Shown here piece by piece: positions 43,513 through 52,807 of a stretch of DNA of 64,000 bases. The notes beneath the pieces are model-generated. The model searched no databases, had not been told where the DNA came from, and worked only from the letters and a program-made list of their open reading frames with translations. The stretch lies in contig NZ_BAABIS010000001.1 of NCBI RefSeq assembly GCF_039542905.1, positions 1,736,001 to 1,800,000 of the forward strand, given 5' to 3'. Position 1 is the stretch's first letter; each line of letters opens with the position of its first letter. Position numbers and translations under genes: made by a program. This DNA comes from Kitasatospora terrestris. GTDB taxonomy: Bacteria; Actinomycetota; Actinomycetes; Streptomycetales; Streptomycetaceae.

Positions 43513-44592
43513 CTATCCGGCCACCTCCCGCAGGAGCCGCTGCCAGGCGTCGGTCACCGGGTCGAGGGCGAAGCGGGCGAGGGCGTGGCTGCGGGCGGCG
43601 GCGGCCAGCGGGGCGCGGTCGGTGGCGAGCAGGGCGGTCAGGGCGCCGGCCAGCAGGTCGGGGTCGCCGGGCGGGACGAGGGTGCCGGTGCGGCCGTCGC
43701 GGACCACGTCGGAGACCCAGCCGACGTCGGTGGCGACGGCGGGCAGGCCGGCCAGCGCGGCCTCGATCAGGACGCCGGGCACGCCTTCGCTGTCACTGGT
43801 GAGCAGCAGCGCGTCGGCCGCCCGGTAGAGCGGCGCGGGGTCGGTCAGCCGGCCCAGGAAGTGCGCGCGCTCGGCGGGTTCGAGGGCGGTCCGGAGCGGA
43901 CCCTCGCCGGCCAGCGCCAGCGTGACGCCGGGCAGCCGTTCGAGGGCGGCGAGCGCGAGGTCGGGCCGCTTCTCCGCGGAGAGCGCGCCGACCCAGGCGA
44001 CCAGCGGCCCGTCCGGCGGGAGGCCGAGTGCGGCGCGCGCGGCGCGCCGCTCGGCGTCGTCGGCGGCGGGCGGGTACTGCTCGGCGGCCCGGGCGTTCGG
44101 GATGGTCCGGACCCGCCGGGCGGGCAGCCTGAACCGTTCCAGCAGCACCTCGCGGGCGCCGTCGGAGATCGCCGACACGGCCGCGGCCCGGTGCAGCATC
44201 GCGCCGACCCGCAACCGGCGCGCCGGCGAGGCGGTCCAGTGCCGCGGGTCGCCGATGTTGACGTAGACGAAGGGCACCCGGCTGCCGAGCAGGGCCACCG
44301 CGCAGGCCTGCAGGGTGGAGGAGCCGTGGGCGACCACGACGTCGGCGTCCCGGGCGGCGCGGCGCAGCGCGCGCAGGGTGGCCGGGTGGTGGCGGGACGG
44401 TCCGAGCACGGGGGCGTCGGTGCCGTCCGGGCCGGCGTCGGGGTGCGGGTGCAGGGCGCGCAGCGCGGAGGGCTGGCCGCGGCGGAGCAGCTCGCGGTGC
44501 AGGTCCCGGGCGAGGTTCTGCGCGCCGCGCCGCCGCGGATCGGTGATCACGTGCAGGACGCGCGGCTGCGGGACGGGCGGGGCGTCGGCCAT
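43513..44592 (-). CDS. GT4 glycosyltransferase
   Basis: 359 aa, ATG 44592. GT-B fold: RVLHVITDPRRRGAQNLAR at the N-terminus, DADVVVAHGSSTLQACAVAL in the middle, and the donor site DSEGVPGVLIEAALAGLP, with E-x7-E pattern. A Trp-Val-Gly segment (VAWVGALSAEKRPDLALAAL) opens the second domain. Transcribed toward the SPFH gene (46 nt before it), divergent from the GT4 gene at 44748. It belongs to the surface glycan locus. Confidence 0.9.
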   Translation of the reverse strand: MADAPPVPQPRVLHVITDPRRRGAQNLARDLHRELLRRGQPSALRALHPHPDAGPDGTDAPVLGPSRHHPATLRALRRAARDADVVVAHGSSTLQACAVALLGSRVPFVYVNIGDPRHWTASPARRLRVGAMLHRAAAVSAISDGAREVLLERFRLPARRVRTIPNARAAEQYPPAADDAERRAARAALGLPPDGPLVAWVGALSAEKRPDLALAALERLPGVTLALAGEGPLRTALEPAERAHFLGRLTDPAPLYRAADALLLTSDSEGVPGVLIEAALAGLPAVATDVGWVSDVVRDGRTGTLVPPGDPDLLAGALTALLATDRAPLAAAARSHALARFALDPVTDAWQRLLREVAG

Positions 44593-44747
44593 GCGCCCGA
44601 CAGTAGCGGCCCGGGTGCGGTCGGCGGGGGCCGGTCTGCCGATTTCCTGGCGGGAGGGACCGGTGGCCTGGGATGCTGATCCCGAGTCGGATCGCGGTGC
44701 CGCCAGGGAGGGCGCGCCGGGCCCGGCGCCGGGTGGGGGTTGCGGCT

Positions 44748-45893
44748 GTGCGTGTGCTCTATGTGATCGACAGTGTGAGTCGGGTCGGCGGGGCGGAGCA
44801 GGGGCTGGTGGCGATGGCGCCCCAGTTGGTACGGGCCGGGGTTCGGTTGGATGTCGCGTACCTGAAGGATTCGCCGGGGGGCTTCCAGCCGGAGCTGACG
44901 GCGGCCGGCGCCGAGGTGTTCGGCGTGCACCACGCGGGCCGGGCGCGGACGGCGGCCGGCCTGCGGGCGCTGATCCGGCGCCGCCGGCCGGAGTTGGTGC
45001 ACACGACGCTGTACGAGTCGGACGTCCTCGGCCGGGCGGCGGCGATCAGCGCCGGGGTGCCGGTCGTCTCCAGCCTGGTCAACTCCTCCTACGGTCCGGA
45101 GCACCTGCACGCCCGCGGGCTGAGCCCGTGGAAGGTCCGGGCGGCGCAGGCGCTGGACGCGACCACCGCGCAGGGCACCCGCCGGTTCCACGCGCTGACC
45201 CACCACGTGGCGGACGCGATGGCCCGCCGGCTGCGGGTCTCCCGCCAGCTGATCGACGTGGTGCCGCGCGGCCGGGATCCGCAGGTCCTCGGCTCGGTGA
45301 CGCCCGAGCGGCGGGCGGCGGTGCGGGCGGCGCTCGACCTGCCGGACGAGGTGCCGGTGGTGCTGGCGGCGGCCCGTCAGCAGTACCAGAAGGGCCTGGA
45401 CGTCCTGCTGGAGGCCTGGCCGGAGGTCCGTAGACGGGCGCCGGACGCGGTGCTGCTGCTGGCCGGCAGCCGCGGCGCGGAGACGGCGCGGCTGGAGCGG
45501 CTGGCCGAGGCGGCCGGCAACGTGCGCTTCCTGGGCCCGCGTGACGACGTGTTCGACCTGATGGCGGCCTCGGACGCGTTCGCCGTGCCCTCCCGCTGGG
45601 AGGGGCTGGGCAGCGCGGCGATGGAGGCGATGGGCGTGGGCGTGCCGCTGGTCTGCGCGGACGTGCCGGCGCTGCGCGAGACGGTAGGCTCGGAGGACTA
45701 CGCGCTGCTGGTGGCACCGGAGCAACCCGCCCTGCTGGCAGCCGCGTTGACCGAGGCGCTGGACGACCGCGCGGCCGCGGCGGTCCGGGCGAAGGCGGCC
45801 CGGGCGCGGTTCCTCGCGAGCTTCACGCTCTCCCACGTGTCGGCCCGGATGGTCGGCTTCTACGAACGGGCGCTGCGCCGGACCGCGGCCTGA
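44748..45893 (+). CDS. GT4 glycosyltransferase
   Basis: 381 aa. The frame is open to 44673 but GTG 44748 begins the GT-B fold directly (VRVLYVIDSVSRVGGAEQGL); a G-rich tract precedes it. The second domain has VVLAAARQQYQKGLDVLLEA and the donor motif PSRWEGLGSAAMEAMGVGVP. It is the first gene of the plus-strand half of the locus, followed by the Wzz-like gene after 98 nt. Divergent from the GT4 gene at 43513, sharing a 155-nt promoter region. Confidence 0.9.
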   Translation: MRVLYVIDSVSRVGGAEQGLVAMAPQLVRAGVRLDVAYLKDSPGGFQPELTAAGAEVFGVHHAGRARTAAGLRALIRRRRPELVHTTLYESDVLGRAAAISAGVPVVSSLVNSSYGPEHLHARGLSPWKVRAAQALDATTAQGTRRFHALTHHVADAMARRLRVSRQLIDVVPRGRDPQVLGSVTPERRAAVRAALDLPDEVPVVLAAARQQYQKGLDVLLEAWPEVRRRAPDAVLLLAGSRGAETARLERLAEAAGNVRFLGPRDDVFDLMAASDAFAVPSRWEGLGSAAMEAMGVGVPLVCADVPALRETVGSEDYALLVAPEQPALLAAALTEALDDRAAAAVRAKAARARFLASFTLSHVSARMVGFYERALRRTAA

Positions 45894-45904
45894 CGGTCCG
45901 TCAC

Positions 45905-45918
45905 TGATATCGGTATCA
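45905..45918. promoter_or_regulatory. Inverted repeat upstream of the Wzz-like gene
   Basis: TGATATCGGTATCA has 5-bp inverted arms (TGATA/TATCA) in an AT-rich patch just after the GT4 stop and about 75 nt before the Wzz-like start. This is an operator-like position. Confidence 0.3.
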
Positions 45919-45991
45919 CCAAAGTGCTTGCGCCGCAGGTCGCGGACGGCAAGCATGCGCATCGCACCTGCAAAGCGAGGGGAACCAACCG

Positions 45992-47743
45992 GTGGAACCG
46001 GCAAACCTTTTCACTGTCCTCCGACGGTACTGGCGACTGCTGGCCGGCTGCACCGCGGCTGCTCTGCTGCTCGGCTTCCTGCTCACCCCGGCCGGTGACG
46101 CGGTGGACGACGGCAAGTGGCAGTGCAAGGTCGCCATAACGCCGGTCGCGGGCGCGGCGGACACCGTCCGGGCCGACCAGGTGCTGTCCTACGCGCAGGG
46201 CTCCTCGGTGACCACGGCGGCCGCGCAGAAGCTGCACGTCATGGACGTGGCGGGCCTGTCGGCGCGCCGCACGGTGGCCGCGGCGTCCACCCAGATGCTG
46301 CAGTTCACCACCACCGGGCCGACCCAGCAGTCGGCGGCGGAGCTGGCGCAGGCGCTCTCCGACGCGACCATCACCGGCTACAGCCAGGAGTCCAAGCGCA
46401 GCGCCGACGAGTCGATCAAGCGGCTGCAGGCCCAGGCCAAGGAGCAGCAGGAGCAGGTCGACCAGCTGCAGCGGGACTTCTCCTCCGCCCGCCCGGCCGA
46501 CCAGCCGAAGCTGAAGCCGCAGCTGGACAGTGCGATCGCCTCGCTGACCAAGACCCTGGGCGCCATCGGCGACCTGCGCAACTACAGCCAGACCGACGCG
46601 ATCCAGCAGTGGGGTTCGATCGACTGCAAGGAGACCGGCGGCAACTTCCTCTCGGCGCCCAGCCGGGGCCTGCGGATGAGCATCGCGGTGGTGCTGGGCC
46701 TGGGCCTGGGCGTGGTGGCGGCCCTGATGCTGAGCCGGATGGACTCCCGGCTGCGCACCCGCAACGGCGCCGAGGAGGCGTTCAACCTCCCGGTGATCGG
46801 CGAGATCCCGCTGCTGTCCCGGCGCAACCGCCGGCTGCGCGAGCCGCTGGTGGTGGCCCGCCCGTCGGACCCGGCGGCGGAGGCCTTCCGGTCGCTGCGC
46901 TCGACCCTGCTGCTGACCGGGCCGGACGTGCTGGCGCAGCAGATCGGCGACGGCGCCACGGATCCGGCGGCCCGGGCCGCCCGGCGACGGGCCAACCCGG
47001 CGCCGGTGATCCTGGTGATGTCGGGCCGCAGCGGTGACGGCCGGACCAGCACGGTGGCGAACCTGGCGGCGGCGCTCGCCGAGACCGGCCGCCAGGTGCT
47101 GGTGCTGGACTGCGACTTCCGCCACCCGCAGACGCACGTGCACTTCGGGGTCGGCGAGGGTCCGGGCATGGCCGAGCTGCTGAGCGGCGAGCAGCTGACC
47201 GACCCGGGCGACCTGATCCGGCGCACCAACGTGGAGGGCGTCTCGCTGATCCCCGGCGGCAACACCGCCACCGCGTACCCGGCGGCGCTGGTGCTGCGGG
47301 CGGGCGAGGTGCTGCGCCGGGCGCAGCGGCACGCGGACGTGGTGCTGGTCGACTCCTCGCCGCTGCTGCACGCCAACGACGCGTACGAGCTGGTGCGGCA
47401 CGCGGACGCGGTGCTGGTGACCGTGATGGCGGGCAACGTGAAGCCGGAGGAGGCCGACCGAGTGGCGGAGCTGCTGGCCCGCACCGGTGTGCCGGTGGCC
47501 GGCGTGGCGCTGCTCGGCACGGACGGTCCGACCGGGCTGCGCCGCAAGCCGGGTTCGGCCCGGGCCTCGGCGGCCGCGGCCCGTTCGGCGGCCGTCTCCG
47601 CCCCGCTGCCGTCCGTCCCGCGGCCGGCCGCGGCGGAGCCGCAGGAGCACAAGCCGAGCTGGGCCCGGCGCCCGGCGGCCGAGGGGCCGCAGGAAGCGGA
47701 GAACGAGAGCACCCTGCAGCTGCGCCTCGGGGAGGACCTGTGA
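45992..47743 (+). CDS. Wzz-like chain-length protein fused to BY-kinase-like ATPase
   Basis: 583 aa, GTG 45992 with GAGGGGAA upstream. Two membrane helices (14-31, 227-246) frame a periplasmic-type helical region rich in Gln, as in Wzz/Wzc. The cytoplasmic part is a BY-kinase/MinD-type fold: Walker A reads SGRSGDGRTS with R351 where Lys is expected, Walker A' LDCDFR (D373, D375) and Walker B VVLVDSSP. The C-terminal tail is Pro/Ala/Ser-rich and has no Tyr cluster, so autophosphorylation like that of Wzc or CapB looks unlikely. It may control chain length without kinase activity. Next gene 73 nt downstream. Confidence 0.85.
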   Translation: MEPANLFTVLRRYWRLLAGCTAAALLLGFLLTPAGDAVDDGKWQCKVAITPVAGAADTVRADQVLSYAQGSSVTTAAAQKLHVMDVAGLSARRTVAAASTQMLQFTTTGPTQQSAAELAQALSDATITGYSQESKRSADESIKRLQAQAKEQQEQVDQLQRDFSSARPADQPKLKPQLDSAIASLTKTLGAIGDLRNYSQTDAIQQWGSIDCKETGGNFLSAPSRGLRMSIAVVLGLGLGVVAALMLSRMDSRLRTRNGAEEAFNLPVIGEIPLLSRRNRRLREPLVVARPSDPAAEAFRSLRSTLLLTGPDVLAQQIGDGATDPAARAARRRANPAPVILVMSGRSGDGRTSTVANLAAALAETGRQVLVLDCDFRHPQTHVHFGVGEGPGMAELLSGEQLTDPGDLIRRTNVEGVSLIPGGNTATAYPAALVLRAGEVLRRAQRHADVVLVDSSPLLHANDAYELVRHADAVLVTVMAGNVKPEEADRVAELLARTGVPVAGVALLGTDGPTGLRRKPGSARASAAAARSAAVSAPLPSVPRPAAAEPQEHKPSWARRPAAEGPQEAENESTLQLRLGEDL

Positions 47744-47816
47744 GCGGGCGGAGCGAGCGGACGGGAAAGCGGCGCGCGTGGGCGGAGGCCCCCGCCGGGC
47801 GCGGCGAGGTGGGCGC

Positions 47817-48905
47817 ATGACCCGCCGGAGGGTGCTGTGGCTGGCCAAGGGCCTGGGCCGCGGCGGCGCGGAGCAGTTGCTGGTGAACTGCGCGCGGAAC
47901 GCCGACACCTCGCGGTACGAGTTCGAGGTGGCGTACGTGCTGCCGCACAAGGACGCGCTGGTGCCGGCGCTGGAGGCGGCCGGGGTGCGCACGCACTGCC
48001 TGGGCGCGGCGCCGGGGGCCCTGTGGCCGTGGCGGCTGCGGTCGCTGCTGGCGGAGCGCCGGTACGACCTGGTGCACTCGCACATGCCGGTCCCGGCGGT
48101 CGCGGCGCGGCTGCTGACGCTGGGCCCGCGCGGGGCGCGGCTGGTGCACACCGAGCACAACGTCTGGGAGCGCTACCGGACGCCGACCCGCTGGGCGAAC
48201 GCGCTGACCTACCGGCGCAACGACGCGGTGATCGCGGTCTCGCACGCGGTGGCGGGGACCATCGGCCGCCGCCGGCCGGGCGACTGGGTCACCGTGGTGC
48301 ACCACGGCCCGGACCTGGCCGGGGCTCCGGAGGGTCCGGCGGCGCGGTCCGCCGCCCGGGAGGCGCTGGGCCTGCCGCAGGACGCGGTGGTGATCGGCAC
48401 GGTCGGCAACCTGACCGCGAAGAAGGACCAGGCGACTCTGCTGGCCGCGTTCGCGCAGCTGCGCCGGGAGCATCCCTCGGCCGCCCTGGTGCTGATCGGC
48501 GCGGGCCCGCTGGAGCAGCAACTTCGTTCCCAGGCAGGTGAGTCGGTGGTGTTCGCGGGTTCGCGGCCGGATGTTCCGGCGCTGCTGCCGGGCCTGGACG
48601 TGTTCACCCTGAGCTCCCGGGCCGAGGGCCTGCCGGTGGCGCTGATGGAGGCGATGACCTCGGGCCTGCCCTCGGTGGTGACCCGGGTCGGCGGCATGCC
48701 GGAGGTGCTGGACGACGGCGAGCAGGGCTACCTGGTGCCGCCGGGCGACCCGGCGGCGCTGGCGGCCGCGCTGGGCCGGCTGGTGGGCGACGGCGGGCTG
48801 CGCGAGCGGCTGGGCTCGGCCGCCCGGGAGCGGTCCAAGAGCTTCGACGTGGCCGGCGCCCAGCGCTCGATCGAGCAGGTGTACGCCCGGGTGCTGGCCC
48901 GCTGA
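47817..48905 (+). CDS. GT4 glycosyltransferase
   Basis: 362 aa, ATG 47817 with GAGGTGG upstream. GT-B fold: RVLWLAKGLGRGGAEQLLVN, LVHTEHNVWERY, VIGTVGNLTAKKDQATLLAA, and the E-x7-E donor site SSRAEGLPVALMEAMTSGLP. Likely adds a sugar to the lipid-linked repeat unit. It is 26 nt before the GNAT gene on the same strand, in the run of polymer genes. Confidence 0.92.
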   Translation: MTRRRVLWLAKGLGRGGAEQLLVNCARNADTSRYEFEVAYVLPHKDALVPALEAAGVRTHCLGAAPGALWPWRLRSLLAERRYDLVHSHMPVPAVAARLLTLGPRGARLVHTEHNVWERYRTPTRWANALTYRRNDAVIAVSHAVAGTIGRRRPGDWVTVVHHGPDLAGAPEGPAARSAAREALGLPQDAVVIGTVGNLTAKKDQATLLAAFAQLRREHPSAALVLIGAGPLEQQLRSQAGESVVFAGSRPDVPALLPGLDVFTLSSRAEGLPVALMEAMTSGLPSVVTRVGGMPEVLDDGEQGYLVPPGDPAALAAALGRLVGDGGLRERLGSAARERSKSFDVAGAQRSIEQVYARVLAR

Positions 48906-48931
48906 CTCCCCCGAAGGGACAGAGGACGAAC

Positions 48932-49966
48932 GTGAGTTCCAAACTGACGTACCGTCAGCTCGACGAGACGGACACGCCGGCGGTGCTGGAGCTGCTGACC
49001 GCCTCGCTGGCGGGCGGGCCGACCGGCACCCGCAGTGCCGACTTCTTCACCTGGAAGCACCGGCGCAACCCGTTCGGCGACAGCCCCGGCCTGGTCGCGG
49101 TCGCGCCGGACGGGCGGCTCGCCGGGGTGCGGCTCTTCCTGCGCTGGCGGTTCCGCGGTGCCGACGGCCGCCCGGTGGCCGCCGTCCGGCCGGTGGACAC
49201 CGCCACCCATCCGGACTTCCAGGGCCGCGGCATCTTCCGCCGGCTCACCACCGACCTGCTCGAACAGGTCGCGGGGGACGCCGAGTTGGTGTTCAACACG
49301 CCCAACGGCAACAGCCTGCCCGGCTACCTCAGGATGGGCTGGCGGGAGCTCGGCCAGGTGCCGATCTCGATCCGGGTGGCCCGGCCCACCGCCTTCGCCC
49401 GCGGCGCCCGCGCGGCGCTGGCCCGCCGCGCCTCCGCCCCGCGCCCGCCGGCCTGCCACCTGCCCACCGCCGAGCGGTGGTTCGCCGACAAGCCGGCCGG
49501 GCTGGACGGGCTGCTCGCCGAACGGGCCGAGGCCGACCTGGCCGACCCCCGGCTCGCCACCCCGCGCACCGCCGAGTACCTGGCCTGGCGCTACGGCGAG
49601 GCGCCCGGCCTGGACTACCGGGTGCTGACCTGCGAACGCGGTGGGGAGCTCGCCGGGGTGGCCTTCGGCCGGCCCCGCCGGCGCGGGCCGCTCGCCGAGT
49701 TCACCCTCGCCGAGGTGATCGTCCGCCCCGGCGACCGGGGCAGCGCCGCCCGGCTGCTGCGCGCCGCCGCCGCGTCCGGCTGCGACCACGCCGCCACCCA
49801 CCTGGCCCCCGGCACCGAGGCCGCCCAGGCCGCGCTGCGCCGCGGCTACCTGACCGCGCCGCGCACCGGCATGACGCTCGCCGCGCGCACGCCGACCGGC
49901 CCGCTCCCCGCCGAGCACACCCTGGCCGCCTGGCGGTTCGGCCTCGGCGACCTGGAGGTCTTCTGA
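48932..49966 (+). CDS. GNAT-fold acyltransferase of the polysaccharide locus
   Basis: 344 aa, GTG 48932 with AGAGGA upstream. A GNAT fold is visible: VDTATHPDFQGRGIFRRL (acetyl-CoA loop with G-R-G), NTPNGNSLPGYLRMGW and a second, weaker half with VIVRPGDRGSAARLL. Length suggests two GNAT-like halves in tandem. In cell-wall and exopolysaccharide clusters such enzymes acylate sugars. Its stop overlaps the start of the Wzy-like gene (TGATG), giving translational coupling. Confidence 0.8.
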   Translation: MSSKLTYRQLDETDTPAVLELLTASLAGGPTGTRSADFFTWKHRRNPFGDSPGLVAVAPDGRLAGVRLFLRWRFRGADGRPVAAVRPVDTATHPDFQGRGIFRRLTTDLLEQVAGDAELVFNTPNGNSLPGYLRMGWRELGQVPISIRVARPTAFARGARAALARRASAPRPPACHLPTAERWFADKPAGLDGLLAERAEADLADPRLATPRTAEYLAWRYGEAPGLDYRVLTCERGGELAGVAFGRPRRRGPLAEFTLAEVIVRPGDRGSAARLLRAAAASGCDHAATHLAPGTEAAQAALRRGYLTAPRTGMTLAARTPTGPLPAEHTLAAWRFGLGDLEVF

Positions 49967-51510
49967 TGCGCCCGCCCGCCCGGATGGAGCAGCGGGTGGC
50001 CGGCCTGCGCACCCTGGCCCGCCGCCAGCAGCTCTCCGTCCTGGCCGCCGCCCTGGTGCTGGGCTACCTCATGGTGTTCGTGCTGGCGATGGTGCACACC
50101 ACGTACGACACCTGGGGCGCGCTGCTGGTCGCCCCGGCCCTGATGGTGATCGGCACCCCGATCCTGGCCCGGGTGGCGGCGGCCAACCCGGAGCGCGGGA
50201 TCTTCAAGCTGCTGATGCTCGCCATGGGCCTCAAGCTGTTCTGCGCCTTCCCCCGCTACCTGATGGCCTTCGTGCTGTACGGCGGCGCGGCCGACGCCAA
50301 GATGTACCACCAGCGCGGCAGCGAGCTGGCCCGGTACCTGGACACCACCGACCTGTTGAGCAGCGGCATCCACTACGACCTGGGCATGAAGGTGGCCGGC
50401 ACCGGCTTCATCATCATCGTCACCGGCGTGGTGTACGCGGTCACCGGGCCGACCCTGGTCGGCGGCTTCCTGGTCTTCTCCTGGCTGGGCTTCTGGGGCC
50501 TGCTGTTCTTCTGGCGGGCGCTGCAGATCGCCTTCCCGGAGGCCGACGCGCGCCGCTACGCCAAGCTGGTGTTCTTCCTGCCCTCGCTGCTGTTCTGGCC
50601 GTCCAGCATCGGCAAGGACGCCTGGATGATGTTCTGCCTGGGCCTGACCGCCTACGGCGTGGCCCGGCTGCTGGACCGCCGGTTCGGCGCCTTCGCCTGC
50701 ATCGCGATCGGCTCGCTGGGCACGGCGATGGTCCGCCCGCACGTCACGGTGCTGGCGGGCGCCGGCCTGATGGTGGCGTACGTGCTGCGCAAGCGCCCGC
50801 AGCAGGTCTCCGCGCTCGGCCCGCTGCGCGCGGTGCTGACCGTGGCGGTGCTGGGCGTGATGGTGATGCTGATGCTGCAGCAGGTGTCGACCTTCTTCGG
50901 CACCGAGGGCGCCAACGGCGACGCGGTCAACCACGTGCTCTCGGAGACCTCGCGGCGCACCTCGCAGGGTTCCTCGGTGATCAACCAGCCGTCGGCCGAC
51001 GAGGCGGCGCCCGCGTTCAGCCTCAACCCGGCGGGCCTGCCGGTGGCGGTGGTCAGCGTCCTTTTCCGGCCATTTCCGTTCGAGGCCTCGAACGTGCAGA
51101 ACCTGGTCCAGTCGGTGGAGTGCTTCGCGCTGCTGGTGATGTTCGTCCGGGACTGGCCGCGGCTGCGGAAGATCCCCCGGCTGTTCGTCAGCCGTTCGTA
51201 CATCGCCTTCACGATGGTGTACACGCTGCTGTTCTGCTGGGCCTTCTCGACCATCAACAACCTCGGCATCCTGTCCCGCGAGCGCGTCCAGGTGCTGCCG
51301 CTGGTGCTGGTGCTGCTGGCCGTGCCGAAGCCCGAGACGGCCGCCCGGACCTTCCAGCGGCGGCGGCCGCCGGTGTGGAAGGTCCAGCCCGGCCAGTGGG
51401 GCGAACGCGCGCCGGCGGCCGGCGCCCCCACCGACCCTCCGGCCCGCGTGGGCGCGCCGGAGCCACCACATCGACCCAGGGGGGATCGACCCGACCATGA
51501 CGACCACTGA
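49966..51510 (+). CDS. Wzy-like polymerase or oligosaccharide membrane protein
   Basis: 514 aa, ATG overlapping the upstream stop by 1 nt. About ten to eleven membrane helices span residues 22-450, with a long extracytoplasmic loop around 310-360 (TSQGSSVINQPSADEA) as in Wzy polymerases, and a hydrophilic Pro-rich C-terminal tail. No sequence motif identifies the family. Wzy joins undecaprenyl-linked repeats. Neither a Wzx flippase nor a WaaL ligase is recognised in the window. It overlaps the DegT gene by 14 nt. Confidence 0.6.
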   Translation: MRPPARMEQRVAGLRTLARRQQLSVLAAALVLGYLMVFVLAMVHTTYDTWGALLVAPALMVIGTPILARVAAANPERGIFKLLMLAMGLKLFCAFPRYLMAFVLYGGAADAKMYHQRGSELARYLDTTDLLSSGIHYDLGMKVAGTGFIIIVTGVVYAVTGPTLVGGFLVFSWLGFWGLLFFWRALQIAFPEADARRYAKLVFFLPSLLFWPSSIGKDAWMMFCLGLTAYGVARLLDRRFGAFACIAIGSLGTAMVRPHVTVLAGAGLMVAYVLRKRPQQVSALGPLRAVLTVAVLGVMVMLMLQQVSTFFGTEGANGDAVNHVLSETSRRTSQGSSVINQPSADEAAPAFSLNPAGLPVAVVSVLFRPFPFEASNVQNLVQSVECFALLVMFVRDWPRLRKIPRLFVSRSYIAFTMVYTLLFCWAFSTINNLGILSRERVQVLPLVLVLLAVPKPETAARTFQRRRPPVWKVQPGQWGERAPAAGAPTDPPARVGAPEPPHRPRGDRPDHDDH

Positions 51511-52693
51511 CCAGAACCTGCCCGCCGCCCTCGGCGGCGCCGCCGCCTTCCCCGAGGGCCTGCCGCTCACCCGGCTGGAGGTCCCCGGGCGCGAGGAGCT
51601 GCTGGCCCGGCTCGGCCGCGTCCTCGACAGCGGCATGCTGACCAACGGCCCGACCGTCCGCGAGCTGGAGCAGCGCGCCGCCGAACTGATCGGCGTGGAG
51701 CACGTGGTGGCGGTCTCCAACTGCACCGCCGGCCTGATGCTGGTGCTGCAGGCCGCCGGGGTGGGCGACGGCGGCTCGGTGGTGATGCCGGGCTTCAGCT
51801 TCTCGGCGACCGCGCACGCCGCGCGCTGGGCGGGCGGCACCCCGCTGTTCGCCGAGGCCCGGGTCGAGGACGTCACCCTGGACCCGGCGGACGCCGAGGC
51901 CAAGCTCAAGGCCGCCGACCGCCCGGTCGCGCTGATGGCCACCCACGTGTACGGCACCCCGTGCCGGACCGAGGAACTGCAGCGGATCGCCGACGCCGCC
52001 GGGGTGCCGCTGGTGTACGACGCCGCGCACGGCCTCGGCTCCAGCCGCAAGGGCGTGCCGGTCGGGAACTTCGGCCTGGCCGAGGTGTTCTCGATGAGCC
52101 CGACCAAGGTCGCGGTGGCCGGCGAGGGCGGCCTGGTCGCCACCCGCGACGCCGACCTGGCCGCCACCATCCGCACCGGCCGCGACTACGGCAACCCGGG
52201 CGACTACGACACGCTCTTCCACGGGCTGAACGCCCGGATGAGCGAGCTGCACGCCGCGGTCGGCCTGGCCTGGCTGGCCGACCTGCCGCAGCGGGTGGCG
52301 CACCGCGGCTCGCTGGTCGCGACCTTCGCCTCCGCCGTCGCGGGCCTGCCGGGCCTGCGCCTGGCGCTGCCGGAGGAGGGCGACGTGTCCACCTTCAAGG
52401 ACCTCACCCTGATCCTGGACGCGGACGCCTTCGGGCTCACCAACCGGCAGCTGGCCGACGCGCTGAAGGCCGAGGGCATCGACACCCGGCGCTACTTCCA
52501 CCCGCCGCTGCAGCGGCAGAAGTCGTACGCCTACCTGGGCCAGGCCGAGTCGCTGCCGGTCACCGACCGGCTGGCCGAGTCGGTGCTGACCGTCCCGCTG
52601 TGGACGCACATGGACACCGCCACCGTCCGCCGGATCGCCGACGCGGTGGTCCGGATCCAGCCGCACGCGGAGCAGCTGGCCGCCGCCGTCTGA
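51497..52693 (+). CDS. DegT/DnrJ/EryC1/StrS sugar aminotransferase
   Basis: 398 aa PLP enzyme. Landmarks: SNCTAGLMLVLQ, VMPGFSFSATAHAARW, YDAAHGLGS (D175, H178), and FSMSPTKVAVAGEGG with the PLP Lys at K204. It transfers an amino group to a 3-keto or 4-keto nucleotide sugar. With the NeuD-like and PglC-like genes it suggests an N-acyl amino sugar in the glycan. ATG 51497 lies inside the end of the Wzy-like gene. A hairpin follows the stop. Confidence 0.9.
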   Translation: MTTTDQNLPAALGGAAAFPEGLPLTRLEVPGREELLARLGRVLDSGMLTNGPTVRELEQRAAELIGVEHVVAVSNCTAGLMLVLQAAGVGDGGSVVMPGFSFSATAHAARWAGGTPLFAEARVEDVTLDPADAEAKLKAADRPVALMATHVYGTPCRTEELQRIADAAGVPLVYDAAHGLGSSRKGVPVGNFGLAEVFSMSPTKVAVAGEGGLVATRDADLAATIRTGRDYGNPGDYDTLFHGLNARMSELHAAVGLAWLADLPQRVAHRGSLVATFASAVAGLPGLRLALPEEGDVSTFKDLTLILDADAFGLTNRQLADALKAEGIDTRRYFHPPLQRQKSYAYLGQAESLPVTDRLAESVLTVPLWTHMDTATVRRIADAVVRIQPHAEQLAAAV

Positions 52694-52699
52694 CGGCCG

Positions 52700-52727
52700 G
52701 GCCCGGAGGAGGACACTCCTCCGGGCC
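52700..52727. terminator. Hairpin terminator after the polysaccharide locus
   Basis: A 12-bp perfect GC stem (arms 52700-52711 and 52716-52727, core GGCCCGGAGGAG) with a GACA loop lies 7 nt after the DegT stop. It marks the end of the plus-strand polysaccharide run. Confidence 0.75.
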
Positions 52728-52807
52728 TCGCACGGCGGTTCGCAGATTGCGCAATTCAGGTGAACTCGGTTGGACCGCACGGCTGTTGGCCGGGCACGAT
52801 GGCGGCC

